Source: Pseudomonas oryzagri (lineage in GTDB: Bacteria > Pseudomonadota > Gammaproteobacteria > Pseudomonadales > Pseudomonadaceae). From it: DNA of 64,000 nucleotides. Positions within the stretch are counted from its first letter, which is position 1, and the number at the start of each line of letters is the position of its first letter. The notes under the pieces were generated by a model. The model was given only the letters and a program-made list of their open reading frames with translations, was not told where the DNA came from and ran no database searches. The position numbers and the translations under genes were made by a program. The DNA is taken from contig NZ_JAJHPU010000046.1 of NCBI RefSeq assembly GCF_020831405.1, positions 55,262 through 119,261 of the forward strand, in the 5' to 3' direction. Below, in pieces: positions 39,355 to 48,243 of the stretch.

Positions 39355-40695
39355 TCACTTGCTGCGGGTGATGCTCAGGCCCTTGAGCAGGTTGAGCGCC
39401 TGGCTCAGCTGGTAGTCCTCGTCCTGCGGCTGCGGCTTTTCCGCCGGCTGGGCGGAGGTGGACGGGGCGGGCTTGCTCGGCTTGTCGGCACCGCCGTTGC
39501 CGTTGCCGAGGTGGCCGGGCAGATCGGCTTCCTTGACGCCCTGGGTCGGGCTGTCGTCGCGGGTCACCTTGCCGCGCTCGACGGCGATGTCGGGGACGAT
39601 GCCCTGGGCCTGGATCGAACGCCCGTTGGGGGTGAAATACAGCGCGGTGGTCAGCTTGAGGGCGCGGTCGTTGGTCAGCGGCAGCACGGTCTGCACCGAG
39701 CCCTTGCCGAAACTGTCGGTGCCCATCAGCACGCCGCGCTTGTGGTCCTGCAGGGCGCCGGCGACGATCTCGGCCGCCGAGGCGCTGCCGCCGTTGATCA
39801 GCACCACCAGCGGCACGCCCTCGCTGGCGTCGGCCTTGTCGGCGGAGAAGCGCAGCTCGGAGTTGGCGATGCGGCCCTTGGTGTAGACGATCAGGCCGCC
39901 GGTGAGGAAGTGGTCGGAGACTTCCACCGCCGATTGCAGCACGCCGCCGGGGTTGTTGCGCAGGTCGAGGACCAGGCCCTTGAGCTTGCCGCCGTTGTCC
40001 TTCTTCAGCTTGGCCAGCGCCTTGGCCACTTCCTCGCCGCTGTTGATCTGGAACTGGGTGATGCGCAGGTAGGCGTAGTCCTTCTCGAGCAGCTCGCTCT
40101 TCACGCTGCGCACCTTGATCACCGCGCGCTCGAGCTTGACGTCGAACGGCTTGCCGCCCTCGCGCACCAGGGTCAGCACGATCTGGCTGCCGGGCTTGCC
40201 GCGCAGCTTGTCCACGGCCTGCACCAGCGACCAGTCCTTGGTCGGCTGGCCATCGATCCTGACGATCAGATCGCCGGCCTCGATGCCGGCGCGCGCCGCC
40301 GGGGTGTCGTCGATCGGCGCAATCACCTTGAGGCCGCCCTCGTCCTGGCCCACTTCTATCCCCAAGCCGCCGAACTCGCCGCTGGTGCTCTCCTGCAGCT
40401 CCTCGAACTCCTCGGGCTCCAGGTAGGCCGAATGCGGGTCGAGGTTGCTGAGCATGCCCTTGATGGCGTTCTCCAGCAGGGTCTTGTCGTCGATCGGTTC
40501 GACGTAGGCGCTCTTGATGCGGTCGAGCACCTCGGCGAAGGTGCGCAATTCGTCCAGCGGCAGGGTGCCCTTGGCGGCAGCAGCCGGCGCCGGGGCGGCG
40601 GCTTCCTCGCTTGCCGTCGCGGCCACGGCCAGGGGCGCGGCGCCGAGCAGCGCAAGGGACAGGGCCAGGGCGGAAAGGGGGAAACGCGACGACAT
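39355..40695 (-). CDS. ctpA: C-terminal processing protease (S41 family)
   Basis: A 446-residue periplasmic serine protease. Signal peptide 1-25, a PDZ domain at about 100-180, and the protease domain with the catalytic Ser in NGGSASAAE and Lys in FGKGSVQ. A proline- and serine-rich segment follows near 385-415. In P. aeruginosa CtpA degrades peptidoglycan cross-link hydrolases with its partner LbcA. It follows the EnvC-like gene by 26 bp, and both act at the cell wall, so they are probably one operon with gpmI. Confidence 0.93.
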   Translation of the reverse strand: MSSRFPLSALALSLALLGAAPLAVAATASEEAAAPAPAAAAKGTLPLDELRTFAEVLDRIKSAYVEPIDDKTLLENAIKGMLSNLDPHSAYLEPEEFEELQESTSGEFGGLGIEVGQDEGGLKVIAPIDDTPAARAGIEAGDLIVRIDGQPTKDWSLVQAVDKLRGKPGSQIVLTLVREGGKPFDVKLERAVIKVRSVKSELLEKDYAYLRITQFQINSGEEVAKALAKLKKDNGGKLKGLVLDLRNNPGGVLQSAVEVSDHFLTGGLIVYTKGRIANSELRFSADKADASEGVPLVVLINGGSASAAEIVAGALQDHKRGVLMGTDSFGKGSVQTVLPLTNDRALKLTTALYFTPNGRSIQAQGIVPDIAVERGKVTRDDSPTQGVKEADLPGHLGNGNGGADKPSKPAPSTSAQPAEKPQPQDEDYQLSQALNLLKGLSITRSK

Positions 40696-40721
40696 GGGTA
40701 ACTCCTGAATAAGGCGCACGG

Positions 40722-42002
40722 CTAGCCTTGGGAACGACACCAGGCCAGCGGATCGCTGGGCTGGCCCTTCTGGCGGATGGCGAAGTACAGCGCCGGGCTG
40801 TCACGTCCGCCGCTGCTGCCGACATTGGCGATCGGCTCGCCGGCCTTGACCAGGTCGCCGGCGGCCTTGAGCAGGCTCTGGTTGTGGCCGTAGAGGCTGA
40901 GGTAGCCGCCGCCGTGGTCGATGATCACGAGGAGGCCGGCGCCACGCAGCCAGTCGGCGAACACCACGCGACCGTCGTGGACGGCGCGCACGCGGGCGCC
41001 GGCCGCGGCGCCGATCAGCACGCCGTCCCACTTCAGACGGCCGTCGTCGCGCGGCGAACCGAAGCGCGCCAGCAGGCGGCCGTCCACCGGCCAGGGCAGC
41101 TTGCCGCGGGCCTGGGCGAACGGGCCGCCATAGCCGGGCGCGCCGCTGGAAACGCTGGGGCCGTCGTCGCTCGGACGGGCCTTGCCGCTGTCGTTCTCCA
41201 CGTTGGAGGCAGCCAGGCGGCGCTGTTCCTCGGCCTGCTCGCGGGCGCGGATCTCCGCCAGGCGGCGCTCCTCGGCCTCGCGGGCCTGGCGGGCGAGGGT
41301 TTCCTCGATGGTCTTCAGCACGCCGGCGAGCTTGGCCTCTTCCTCTTGCTGGGCCTTGAGCTTGCGGCCGCCGTCGCTCAGTTCGGCGTTGAGCTTGGCC
41401 AGCGCCTCGCGATGTTCGCTGCGCACCTTGTCCAGCGCCTCGCGGCGGCCCTGCAGCTCGACCTGCTGGCCAGCGACCAGGGCGTGCTGGCTGGCCAGCT
41501 CGGCCTCGACGTCGTGCAGCTGGCGCAGGGTGTCGTTGAAGGCGGCCAGTTGCTCGCTGCGCGCGCGGCTCAGGTAGTCGTGGTAGGTCAGGTTGCGGGC
41601 GAACTGCTCGGGCTGCTGCTGGTTGAGCAGCAGCTTGAGATATTCCTGGCGACCGCTCTGGTAGGCGGCGCGGATCTGCAGGGCGACCAGCGCCTGCTGT
41701 TCAGCGCGCTGACTCTGGAGTTTTTTTTTCTCCCCATCGAGGCGCTCGACCTCGGCCTCGCCGTCCTTGAGCTGCTGCTCGAGGCCGTCGATCTGCTTCT
41801 GCAGGTCGCCCATCTCGCGCTCGGTGCCCTGCAACTGTTTCTGCACGCCGGACTTTTCCTGCTGCAGGGTACCGAGCAGTTTCTGCAGCTCGGCGACCTC
41901 CTTTTGCGAGGCTTCCAGCTGGCGCTGGGCATCGGCGCGCTCATCGGCGATGGCCGGGGCGAGGCAGCAGGCGAGCAGGGCGAACAGGGCGGCGCGCAGC
42001 AT
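40722..42002 (-). CDS. envC: EnvC-like murein hydrolase activator
   Basis: A 426-residue secreted protein. Signal peptide 1-19, a long coiled coil (about 22-265), then a C-terminal LytM/M23 domain. The metal-binding residues of active LytM enzymes are missing: the usual HxxxD position reads WDGVLIGAA and the final HxH reads LYFAIR. This degeneracy is characteristic of EnvC, which activates amidases rather than cutting peptidoglycan. The coding strand holds a run of nine A residues (41721-41729) encoding three lysines in the coiled coil. The ATG at 42002 opens the signal peptide. Confidence 0.9.
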   Translation of the reverse strand: MLRAALFALLACCLAPAIADERADAQRQLEASQKEVAELQKLLGTLQQEKSGVQKQLQGTEREMGDLQKQIDGLEQQLKDGEAEVERLDGEKKKLQSQRAEQQALVALQIRAAYQSGRQEYLKLLLNQQQPEQFARNLTYHDYLSRARSEQLAAFNDTLRQLHDVEAELASQHALVAGQQVELQGRREALDKVRSEHREALAKLNAELSDGGRKLKAQQEEEAKLAGVLKTIEETLARQAREAEERRLAEIRAREQAEEQRRLAASNVENDSGKARPSDDGPSVSSGAPGYGGPFAQARGKLPWPVDGRLLARFGSPRDDGRLKWDGVLIGAAAGARVRAVHDGRVVFADWLRGAGLLVIIDHGGGYLSLYGHNQSLLKAAGDLVKAGEPIANVGSSGGRDSPALYFAIRQKGQPSDPLAWCRSQG

Positions 42003-42060
42003 GGGTAGGGGGTCCGGGTCTGGAGGCGTTCTAGTATGCATCCGCCTGCGCCCAAAAAGA

Positions 42061-42083
42061 ACGCCCCGCATGGCGCGGGGCGT
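42061..42083 (-). terminator. Terminator after gpmI
   Basis: ACGCCCCGC and GCGGGGCGT form a 9-bp stem with a 5-nt loop, followed on the minus strand by TTCTTTTTGG. It lies 6 bp past the gpmI stop and before the envC start. It argues against strong read-through from gpmI into envC. Confidence 0.75.
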
Positions 42084-42088
42084 GATCC

Positions 42089-43624
42089 TCACTGCAGTTC
42101 GATCAGCGGCGTGCCGGTCATCTCCGCCGGAATCGGCAGGTCGAGCAGCTTGAGCATGGTCGGCGCCACGTCGGCGAGCACGCCGCCCTCGCGGACCTCC
42201 AGCTGGCGCGGGCCATAGTAGAGGAAGGGCACCGGCTCGCAGGTGTGCGCGGTGTGCGCCTGGCCGGTGGTCTCGTCTTCCATCTGCTCGACGTTGCCGT
42301 GGTCGGCGGTGATCAGCGCCTCGCCGCCGACCTTGTCGAGCGCCGCGGTGATGCGGCCGAGGCAGCCGTCCAGGCACTCCACCGCCTTGACCGCCGCCTC
42401 GAACACGCCGGTGTGGCCGATCATGTCGCCGTTGGCGTAGTTGACCACGATGACGTCGAAGCGCTGCTGCTCGATGGCCTCGACGATGCGGTCGGTGACT
42501 TCCGGGGCGCTCATCTCGGGCTTCTGGTCGTAGGTGGCGACGTTCGGCGACGGGATGAGGATGCGCTCCTCGCCGGCGAACGGCTCCTCGCGACCGCCGG
42601 AGAAGAAGAAGGTGACGTGGGCGTACTTCTCGGTCTCGGCGATGCGCAGCTGGGTCTTGCCGTTGTTCGCCAGGTATTCGCCGAGCACGTTGTCCAGCGA
42701 TTCGGGCGGGAAGGCGCAGGGCGCCGGAATGCTCGCCGCGTACTGGGTGAGCATCACGAAGCCAGCCAGTTGCGGCACGCGGACGCGGGCGAAGCCACTG
42801 AAGTCGGTCTCGACGAAGGCGCGGGTCAGCTCGCGGGCGCGGTCGGCGCGGAAGTTCATGAACACCACGGCGTCGCCGTCTTCCACCTTCACCGGCGCGC
42901 CGATGGTGGTGGCCTTGACGAACTCGTCGCTCTCGCCGCGCGCATAGGCGGCTTCCAGGCCCTCGACCGCGCTGGCGGCGGCGAACGCGCCAGCGCCTTC
43001 GACGATCAGGTTGTAGGCCTGCTCGACGCGGTCCCAGCGGTTGTCGCGGTCCATGGCGAAGTAGCGGCCGGTCAGGCTGGCGATGCGACCCTTGCCGAGG
43101 CGGGCGAAGGTGGCATCGAGCAGTTCGAGGGACGGCTGGGCGCTCTTCGGCGGGGTGTCGCGGCCGTCGAGGAAGGCGTGCAGGTAGATCTTCTCGGCGC
43201 CGCGGCGGGCGGCCAGTTCGACCATGGCGGCGATGTGGTCCTGATGGCTGTGCACGCCGCCCTCGGAGAGCAGGCCGAGGATGTGCACCGCCTTGCCGGC
43301 GGCCACCGCCTGATCGACCGCCTTGCCGATCACCGGGTTGTCGAAGAACTCGCCGTCGCGGATCGCCTTGGTCACCCGGGTCAGGTCCTGGTACACCACG
43401 CGGCCGGCGCCGAGGTTCATGTGGCCGACCTCGGAGTTGCCCATCTGCCCGTCGGGCAGGCCGACGTCCATGCCGCTGCCGGAGACCAGGCCGTGCGGAC
43501 GGGTGGCGCGCAGACGGTCCCACACCGGGGTCTTGGCGTGGTAGATGGCGTTGTAGTCCGGGCTGTCGCTGTGGCCGAAGCCGTCCAGAATGATGAGGAC
43601 CAGGGGTTTGGGCGTTGCAGGCAT
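42089..43624 (-). CDS. gpmI: 2,3-bisphosphoglycerate-independent phosphoglycerate mutase
   Basis: A 511-residue manganese enzyme of glycolysis and gluconeogenesis that interconverts 3- and 2-phosphoglycerate. It starts with the metal motif [13 protein letters not shown], has the phosphoserine site [15 protein letters not shown] near residue 62, and metal-binding [11 protein letters not shown] near the end. Length is standard. Confidence 0.97.
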   Translation of the reverse strand: MPATPKPLVLIILDGFGHSDSPDYNAIYHAKTPVWDRLRATRPHGLVSGSGMDVGLPDGQMGNSEVGHMNLGAGRVVYQDLTRVTKAIRDGEFFDNPVIGKAVDQAVAAGKAVHILGLLSEGGVHSHQDHIAAMVELAARRGAEKIYLHAFLDGRDTPPKSAQPSLELLDATFARLGKGRIASLTGRYFAMDRDNRWDRVEQAYNLIVEGAGAFAAASAVEGLEAAYARGESDEFVKATTIGAPVKVEDGDAVVFMNFRADRARELTRAFVETDFSGFARVRVPQLAGFVMLTQYAASIPAPCAFPPESLDNVLGEYLANNGKTQLRIAETEKYAHVTFFFSGGREEPFAGEERILIPSPNVATYDQKPEMSAPEVTDRIVEAIEQQRFDVIVVNYANGDMIGHTGVFEAAVKAVECLDGCLGRITAALDKVGGEALITADHGNVEQMEDETTGQAHTAHTCEPVPFLYYGPRQLEVREGGVLADVAPTMLKLLDLPIPAEMTGTPLIELQ

Positions 43625-43714
43625 GCGTCCGACTCGTGAACTGGTGGGCGAAAGGGCATTTTACTGGCTGCCCGCGCGGGCGTCACGGCGCGCGGACCGC
43701 TGGTGCCGCGCAGG

Positions 43715-43743
43715 TTCAGCCGCTGCGACGGGCTGTGTATACT
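43715..43743 (+). promoter_or_regulatory. Candidate sigma-70 promoter for rhodanese-grxC-secB
   Basis: TTCAGC (43715-43720) and TATACT (43738-43743) are separated by exactly 17 bp and lie about 30 bp before the rhodanese start. The -10 matches five of six consensus bases, the -35 three of six. Confidence 0.5.
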
Positions 43744-43774
43744 GCGGGCCATTTTACCGTGCCGGATGCTCGCG

Positions 43775-44188
43775 ATGGTTGCCCAGCTGATCGAATTTGC
43801 CTCTAACCACTATGTCCTCAGCACCCTGTTCGTGGTGCTGCTGGCCCTGCTGATCGCCCACGAGGCGCGGCGCGGCGGACGCAGCCTGAGCTGCCGCGAG
43901 TTGACCGCGCTGCTCAACGGCGGCGAGGGCGTGGTGCTCGACGTGCGTCCGCACAAGGAATTCAGCACCGGTCACATCACCGGCGCGCTGAACATCCCCT
44001 TCGACAAGCTCGACAGCCGCCTCGCCGAGCTGGACAAGCACAAGGGCAAGACCCTGATCGTGGTCGACTCCATGGGCCAGCACGCCGGCGGCGTGTGCGG
44101 CAAGCTGAAGAAGGCCGGCCACGAGGTTTCCCGCCTCGGCGGCGGCATCGCCAGCTGGCGCGGCGACAACCTGCCGGTGGTCAAGTGA
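43775..44188 (+). CDS. Membrane-anchored rhodanese-like protein (YibN-like)
   Basis: A 137-residue protein with an N-terminal hydrophobic helix (about 13-30) and a rhodanese domain (about 40-135). The domain has the usual VVLDVRPHKEFSTGHITGA and the C-terminal LGGGIASW. The active-site loop, normally CxxGxR, reads DSMGQHAG, so the catalytic cysteine is absent and sulphur transfer is unlikely by the normal mechanism. It is the first gene of rhodanese-grxC-secB, a conserved order. The ATG at 43775 was chosen because it directly precedes the helix. Confidence 0.87.
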   Translation: MVAQLIEFASNHYVLSTLFVVLLALLIAHEARRGGRSLSCRELTALLNGGEGVVLDVRPHKEFSTGHITGALNIPFDKLDSRLAELDKHKGKTLIVVDSMGQHAGGVCGKLKKAGHEVSRLGGGIASWRGDNLPVVK

Positions 44189-44189
44189 C

Positions 44190-44444
44190 ATGCCGGCCGT
44201 CGTCATCTATTCGAGCGACTACTGTCCCTACTGCGTGCGCGCCAAGCAGCTGCTGAGCCGCAAGGGCGTGGCGTTCACCGAGATCAACGTCGACGGCCAG
44301 CCCCAGCTGCGCGCGGAAATGAGCCGCAAGGCCGGGCGCACCTCGGTGCCGCAGATCTGGATCGGCGACACCCACGTCGGTGGCTGCGACGACCTCTATG
44401 CTCTGGAGCGCGCCGGCAAGCTCGACGTGCTGCTCAGCCACTGA
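44190..44444 (+). CDS. grxC: Glutaredoxin 3
   Basis: An 84-residue glutaredoxin with the dithiol active site CPYC at residues 12-15 or thereabouts, the cis-proline in TSVPQIWI and the glutathione-binding GGCDDLYAL. It reduces disulphides with glutathione in the cytoplasm. It starts one base after the rhodanese stop. Confidence 0.97.
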   Translation: MPAVVIYSSDYCPYCVRAKQLLSRKGVAFTEINVDGQPQLRAEMSRKAGRTSVPQIWIGDTHVGGCDDLYALERAGKLDVLLSH

Positions 44445-44472
44445 TTCTCCTCCCGGAACAAGGAAGCAAAGC

Positions 44473-44934
44473 ATGACCGAACAAGCCAGCGACGCCGCCC
44501 AGCCGCAGTTCTCCCTGCAGCGCATCTACGTGCGCGACCTGTCCTTCGAGGCGCCCAAGTCGCCGGAAATCTTCCGCCAGGACTGGAAGCCGGGCATCAC
44601 CCTCGACCTCAACACCCGCCAGAAAGACCTGGGTGGCGACTTCCACGAGGTGGTGCTGACCGTTTCGGTGACCGTCAAGAACGGCGACGACACCGCCTTC
44701 ATCGCCGAAGTGCAGCAGGCCGGCATCTTCCTGATCAAGGGCCTGGATAACGCCTCGATGAGCCACACCCTAGGCGCCTTCTGCCCCAGCCTGCTGTTCC
44801 CCTACGCCCGCGAGGCGCTGGACAACCTGGTGGTGCGCGGCTCCTTCCCGGCGCTGATGCTCTCGCCGGTGAACTTCGACGCCCTCTATGCCCAGGAGCT
44901 GGCCCGCATGCAGGGCGGCGAAGCCCAGGCTTGA
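44473..44934 (+). CDS. secB: Protein-export chaperone SecB
   Basis: A 153-residue chaperone that keeps precursors unfolded and delivers them to SecA. It shows [19 protein letters not shown] and the C-terminal region [20 protein letters not shown] typical of SecB. AAGGAAG lies before the ATG. It is the last gene of its unit and a strong terminator follows. Confidence 0.98.
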   Translation: MTEQASDAAQPQFSLQRIYVRDLSFEAPKSPEIFRQDWKPGITLDLNTRQKDLGGDFHEVVLTVSVTVKNGDDTAFIAEVQQAGIFLIKGLDNASMSHTLGAFCPSLLFPYAREALDNLVVRGSFPALMLSPVNFDALYAQELARMQGGEAQA

Positions 44935-44955
44935 CGGCTCGCTTGAGGCTGCGAC

Positions 44956-44986
44956 AAAAAGCCCCGCCTGATGGCGGGGCTTTTTT
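44956..44986 (+). terminator. Rho-independent terminator after secB
   Basis: AAAAAGCCCCGCC, loop TGAT, GGCGGGGCTTTTTT. It is a classic terminator with a six-T run, 22 bp past the secB stop. The A-run makes it potentially bidirectional. The rest of the 176-bp gap to trmL holds nothing recognisable. Confidence 0.92.
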
Positions 44987-45110
44987 GTATCTCTATTCCA
45001 AGGTAGTGGTTCAAAATTGTGACGTGGTTGGCTATCTTGGTGCGGCCTGGTAGCCACTTTCGCCTAGATGTCATTTCCATGGCGCATGATTTGAAGGGTT
45101 GCATCCTCGC

Positions 45111-45572
45111 TCAAGCGAGGCGAAAGTCCTGCTGACGCCAGGCCTCGTAGACGGTCACGGCGACCGCGTTGGACAGGTTGAGACTGCGGCAACCGGGCTG
45201 CATCGGCAGGCGCAGCAGTTGCTCGCTTGGCAGGCTGGCCAGCACCTCGGGTGGCAGGCCGCGACTTTCAGGACCGAACAGGAGTACGTCCCCGGGGCGA
45301 TATTCGACTTCTGAATAACAGTTCTTGGCTTTAGTTGTCAGTGCCAGTATTCTGACATTTCCCAGCGATGACAGGCAGTCCGCCAGGGAGTTGTGACGAA
45401 TTACTGTCGCGTATTCGTGGTAATCCAGTCCCGCCCGGCGCAGGCGCTTGTCGTCCAGTTCGAAGCCCAAGGGCTCGATCAGGTGCAACTGGCAGCCGGT
45501 ATTGGCACACAGCCGAATGACGTTGCCGGTGTTCGGCGGGATTTCTGGTTCAAACAAAACGACGTGAAACAT
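45111..45572 (-). CDS. trmL: tRNA (cytidine/uridine-34 2'-O)-methyltransferase
   Basis: A 153-residue SPOUT-class methyltransferase that modifies the wobble base of leucine tRNAs. The start [17 protein letters not shown] and the knot motifs [11 protein letters not shown] and [10 protein letters not shown] are intact. It is convergent with secB and divergent from the MSHA locus, so it marks the core-genome edge of that locus. Confidence 0.96.
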   Translation of the reverse strand: MFHVVLFEPEIPPNTGNVIRLCANTGCQLHLIEPLGFELDDKRLRRAGLDYHEYATVIRHNSLADCLSSLGNVRILALTTKAKNCYSEVEYRPGDVLLFGPESRGLPPEVLASLPSEQLLRLPMQPGCRSLNLSNAVAVTVYEAWRQQDFRLA

Positions 45573-45679
45573 TGGGTCAGGCCTGGTCGATCCGGGATGG
45601 CGCGCATTCTAGCGGGTTGCGATCCGCTGCTGGGCGCCGCCGGGAAGACATGCCCCCCGCGCGAGGCAAGGAGACGCCT

Positions 45680-46600
45680 TTGCTGGCTTGGCTGAAACGA
45701 ACCAAAGGCGCTGCCGATACGCTGCTTGGCTTGGCCCCCGTGCCGGGCGGCTGCGTGCTCGCGCGCGTACAGCGCGGCGCCGCTGGCGCACGCCTGCTGG
45801 CCTGCGAGTTCGTCGCCGCGTCGCCGGCCAGCGAGGCGGAGGTCCTGCGCCGGCGGGTCGAGGCGCTGGGCCTGCAGGGCCTGCCGGTCAGCCTGCTGCT
45901 CGCTGCCGGCGACTACCAGCTGCTGCTGGTCGAGCGTCCCGACGTGCCGCCCGCCGAACTGCGCGCCGCCATCCGCTGGCGGATCCGCGATCTGGTCAGC
46001 GCGCCGCTCGACAGCCTGGTGGTGGACGCCCTGCCGCTGCCCGGCGACGCCTATCGCGGCCGCACGCCGATGGCCTACTGCGCGGTGCTGCCGCGCGCGC
46101 GCATGCAGGCGCTGGCCGACTGGGTGGCGGCCGGCGGGCTGCGCCTGCACAGCCTCGACATCCCGGAAATGGCGCTGCGCAACCTCGGCCTGCTCGCAGG
46201 CGCCGAGGGGCAGAACCTCGCCGTGCTGCAGGTCGGCGCGCGCAACGGCCTGATCTGCGTGCAGCATGGCGCCGACCTGTACATGGCGCGACGCATCGAG
46301 CACGGCCAGGACAACCGTGGCGAGAACGGCGCCCTGCTGGCGCTCGAGGTGCAGCGCTCGCTGGACTACTTCGAGAGTCACTTGGGCAAGGGCGCGGTGA
46401 GCCGCCTGCTGCTGCTGCCGCTGGCCGAGCAGGAGGAGCTGCTGGTCGCCGAGCTGCGCCAGCGTCTGGCCCTGCGCATCGAACGCCTGGCGCTCGACCA
46501 ACTGTTCGCCGGCGCGCCGCTGCTCGCCCTGCCGACGCCCCAGCAGGCCCAGTTCCTCCCCGCGATAGGCGCGGCGCTGCGCCAGGAGCGTGGCCGATGA
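45680..46600 (+). CDS. mshI: MSHA biogenesis protein MshI (PilM-like)
   Basis: A 306-residue cytoplasmic protein with the actin-like fold of PilM, a part of the pilus inner-membrane platform. It lacks transmembrane segments and shows ATPase-fold strands such as NLAVLQVGARNGLICVQ. The likely start is TTG at 45680, because AAGGAG ends 6 bp before it; an in-frame ATG at 45650 would add ten residues without a ribosome site. It is the first gene of the MSHA locus and overlaps the next by four bases. Confidence 0.82.
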   Translation: MLAWLKRTKGAADTLLGLAPVPGGCVLARVQRGAAGARLLACEFVAASPASEAEVLRRRVEALGLQGLPVSLLLAAGDYQLLLVERPDVPPAELRAAIRWRIRDLVSAPLDSLVVDALPLPGDAYRGRTPMAYCAVLPRARMQALADWVAAGGLRLHSLDIPEMALRNLGLLAGAEGQNLAVLQVGARNGLICVQHGADLYMARRIEHGQDNRGENGALLALEVQRSLDYFESHLGKGAVSRLLLLPLAEQEELLVAELRQRLALRIERLALDQLFAGAPLLALPTPQQAQFLPAIGAALRQERGR

Positions 46601-47220
46601 GCGTTGGGGCGATCGCCAATCTCAACCTCTACCAGCCGCTGCAGGCGGCGGCCGACGGCCGGCCGCCGCGCGCGGCCCTGCCGCTCGCAGTCCTCCTGCT
46701 GCTGCTGGCGATCCTCGTCGACGGCGCCTGGCAGCTGTGGCGTCTGCAACGCCTCGAGGCCGCGACGAGCGTGGCGGAGCAGACCGCCGCGCAGGCCGAG
46801 GCCGATCTGGCCACCGCTCGGCAGAGTTTCCGCGCACCGCAGGCCGACCCGCGCCTGCCGCAGCAGTTGGCCGACCTGGAGCGGGACAACCGCGAACTGC
46901 TGCGCGTCGCCGACTACCTGCGGCTGCTGCAGGCCGAGCGCAGCGGCGGTTTCAGTGGGGCGCTCGATGCGCTCGCCGAACGCCATCTGGACGGCGTCTG
47001 GCTCAGCGTCATTCGTCTCGAACAGGGCGGTCGGGATCTGCTGCTCGAAGGCGCCAGCCAGCAGCCCGCGCTGCTGCCCGAATACCTGAACAGCCTGGGC
47101 CAGAGCCAGGCCTTCGCCGGGCGCCAGTTCGCCCGCTTCGACATCGATCGCGACGACGGCGGCGTGCTGCGCTTCCGTCTCGCTTCGCAGGCGGCCAGTA
47201 CCGAGGAGGTCGCACGATGA
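46597..47220 (+). CDS. mshI2: PilN-like MSHA biogenesis protein (MshI2)
   Basis: A 207-residue bitopic membrane protein: a short N-terminal cytoplasmic segment, one helix at about 28-46, a coiled coil (50-110) and a compact periplasmic domain. This is the layout of PilN. The NLNLYQP start resembles the PilN motif that binds PilM. It lies between mshI and mshJ, overlapping both by four bases. Confidence 0.82.
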   Translation: MSVGAIANLNLYQPLQAAADGRPPRAALPLAVLLLLLAILVDGAWQLWRLQRLEAATSVAEQTAAQAEADLATARQSFRAPQADPRLPQQLADLERDNRELLRVADYLRLLQAERSGGFSGALDALAERHLDGVWLSVIRLEQGGRDLLLEGASQQPALLPEYLNSLGQSQAFAGRQFARFDIDRDDGGVLRFRLASQAASTEEVAR

Positions 47221-47918
47221 ACGCCCTGCTGCAACGCTGGCAGACCCTGGCGCCACGCGAGCAGTGGCTGGCCGTGCTGGTCGTTTTGCTGCTGCCGGCC
47301 CTCGCCTGGCTGAGCCTCGGCCACGAGCCGCTGGCCCAGCGCGTGCGCCAGCTCGAGGCGGCGCGCCTGGCCGCCGAGAGCCGGGCCCTGGAGGCGCGCA
47401 CGGCGCGCGCCGAGCTGCTGGCGCTGGCCGCCGTCGATCCCGACCAGGCGGTGCGCCAGGCCCTGCTGGCCGCCCAGGCGCTGCGCGACCAGCAACTCGA
47501 GCAACTGGCCGCCGGCACCGCCGCGCTGATCGACCCGCCGCGCATGCGCCAGGTGCTGCAGGATCTGCTCCAGCAGCGCCCGGGCCTGCGCCTGCTCGGT
47601 CTGGAGAGCTTCTCCGCGCCGCTCGAACTGCCCGCCGCGGCGCCGGTCGCTGCCGCCAAGGACGCGGTGGCCGGTGCGACAACCGCCGCTGCGGCGCCGC
47701 TGCTGTATCGCCACGGCATGCGCCTGACCCTGGAAGGCAGCTACTTCGAGCTGCGCGACTACCTGCGCGGCATCGAGCAGCAGGGCCGCGGCGCCGACGG
47801 CCGCCGGCTGTTCTGGGAGCGCCTCGACTACCAGGTTGGCGAGGCCGGCCCGGGACGGGCGCGGATCACCCTCGAGCTGTACACGCTGAGCCGTGAAGCG
47901 GGGTGGGTCGGTGTCTAG
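47217..47918 (+). CDS. mshJ: MSHA biogenesis protein MshJ (PilO-like)
   Basis: A 233-residue bitopic protein with one helix at about 18-37, a coiled coil (40-100) and a periplasmic domain, matching PilO/MshJ. It would dimerise with the PilN-like protein in the platform that surrounds the motor. An alanine-rich insert lies near residues 140-160. It overlaps the PilN-like gene by four bases and mshK by eight. Confidence 0.85.
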   Translation: MNALLQRWQTLAPREQWLAVLVVLLLPALAWLSLGHEPLAQRVRQLEAARLAAESRALEARTARAELLALAAVDPDQAVRQALLAAQALRDQQLEQLAAGTAALIDPPRMRQVLQDLLQQRPGLRLLGLESFSAPLELPAAAPVAAAKDAVAGATTAAAAPLLYRHGMRLTLEGSYFELRDYLRGIEQQGRGADGRRLFWERLDYQVGEAGPGRARITLELYTLSREAGWVGV

Positions 47919-48243
47919 GGCGCTGCTGTTGATCCTCGCCGCGGCGTGGCCGCTGGCCGCCGCCGCGGTCAGCGACCCGACCCTGCCCCCTACCTTCGCG
48001 GCCGCTCCGGTCGCGGGCGCCGAGGTGGCCCCGGCGCCCCTGCTGCAGGCGATCCTGCGCGGCCCGGCCGGCGCCCGCGCGGTGATCGGCGGGCAAAGCC
48101 TCAAGGTCGGCGAACGCCTGGGCGAACTGCGCGTGCTGGCCATCCGCGCGCGCAGCGTACTGATCGAACGCCAGGGACAGCGCAGCGAGCTGCACCTGAG
48201 CCAACCCATTGTGACTCCAGCCATTCGGAGCCCGAGCCGTTGA
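47911..48243 (+). CDS. mshK: MSHA biogenesis protein MshK (PilP-like)
   Basis: A 110-residue periplasmic protein. A signal sequence (about 1-17) is followed by VSDPTLPP, then a small beta-rich domain with GGQSLKVGERLGELRVLAI as in PilP/GspC-type connectors. It probably links the inner platform to the secretin. The start is GTG at 47911, inside the mshJ end; a GTG at 47893 would add six residues. Confidence 0.75.
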   Translation: MSRALLLILAAAWPLAAAAVSDPTLPPTFAAAPVAGAEVAPAPLLQAILRGPAGARAVIGGQSLKVGERLGELRVLAIRARSVLIERQGQRSELHLSQPIVTPAIRSPSR

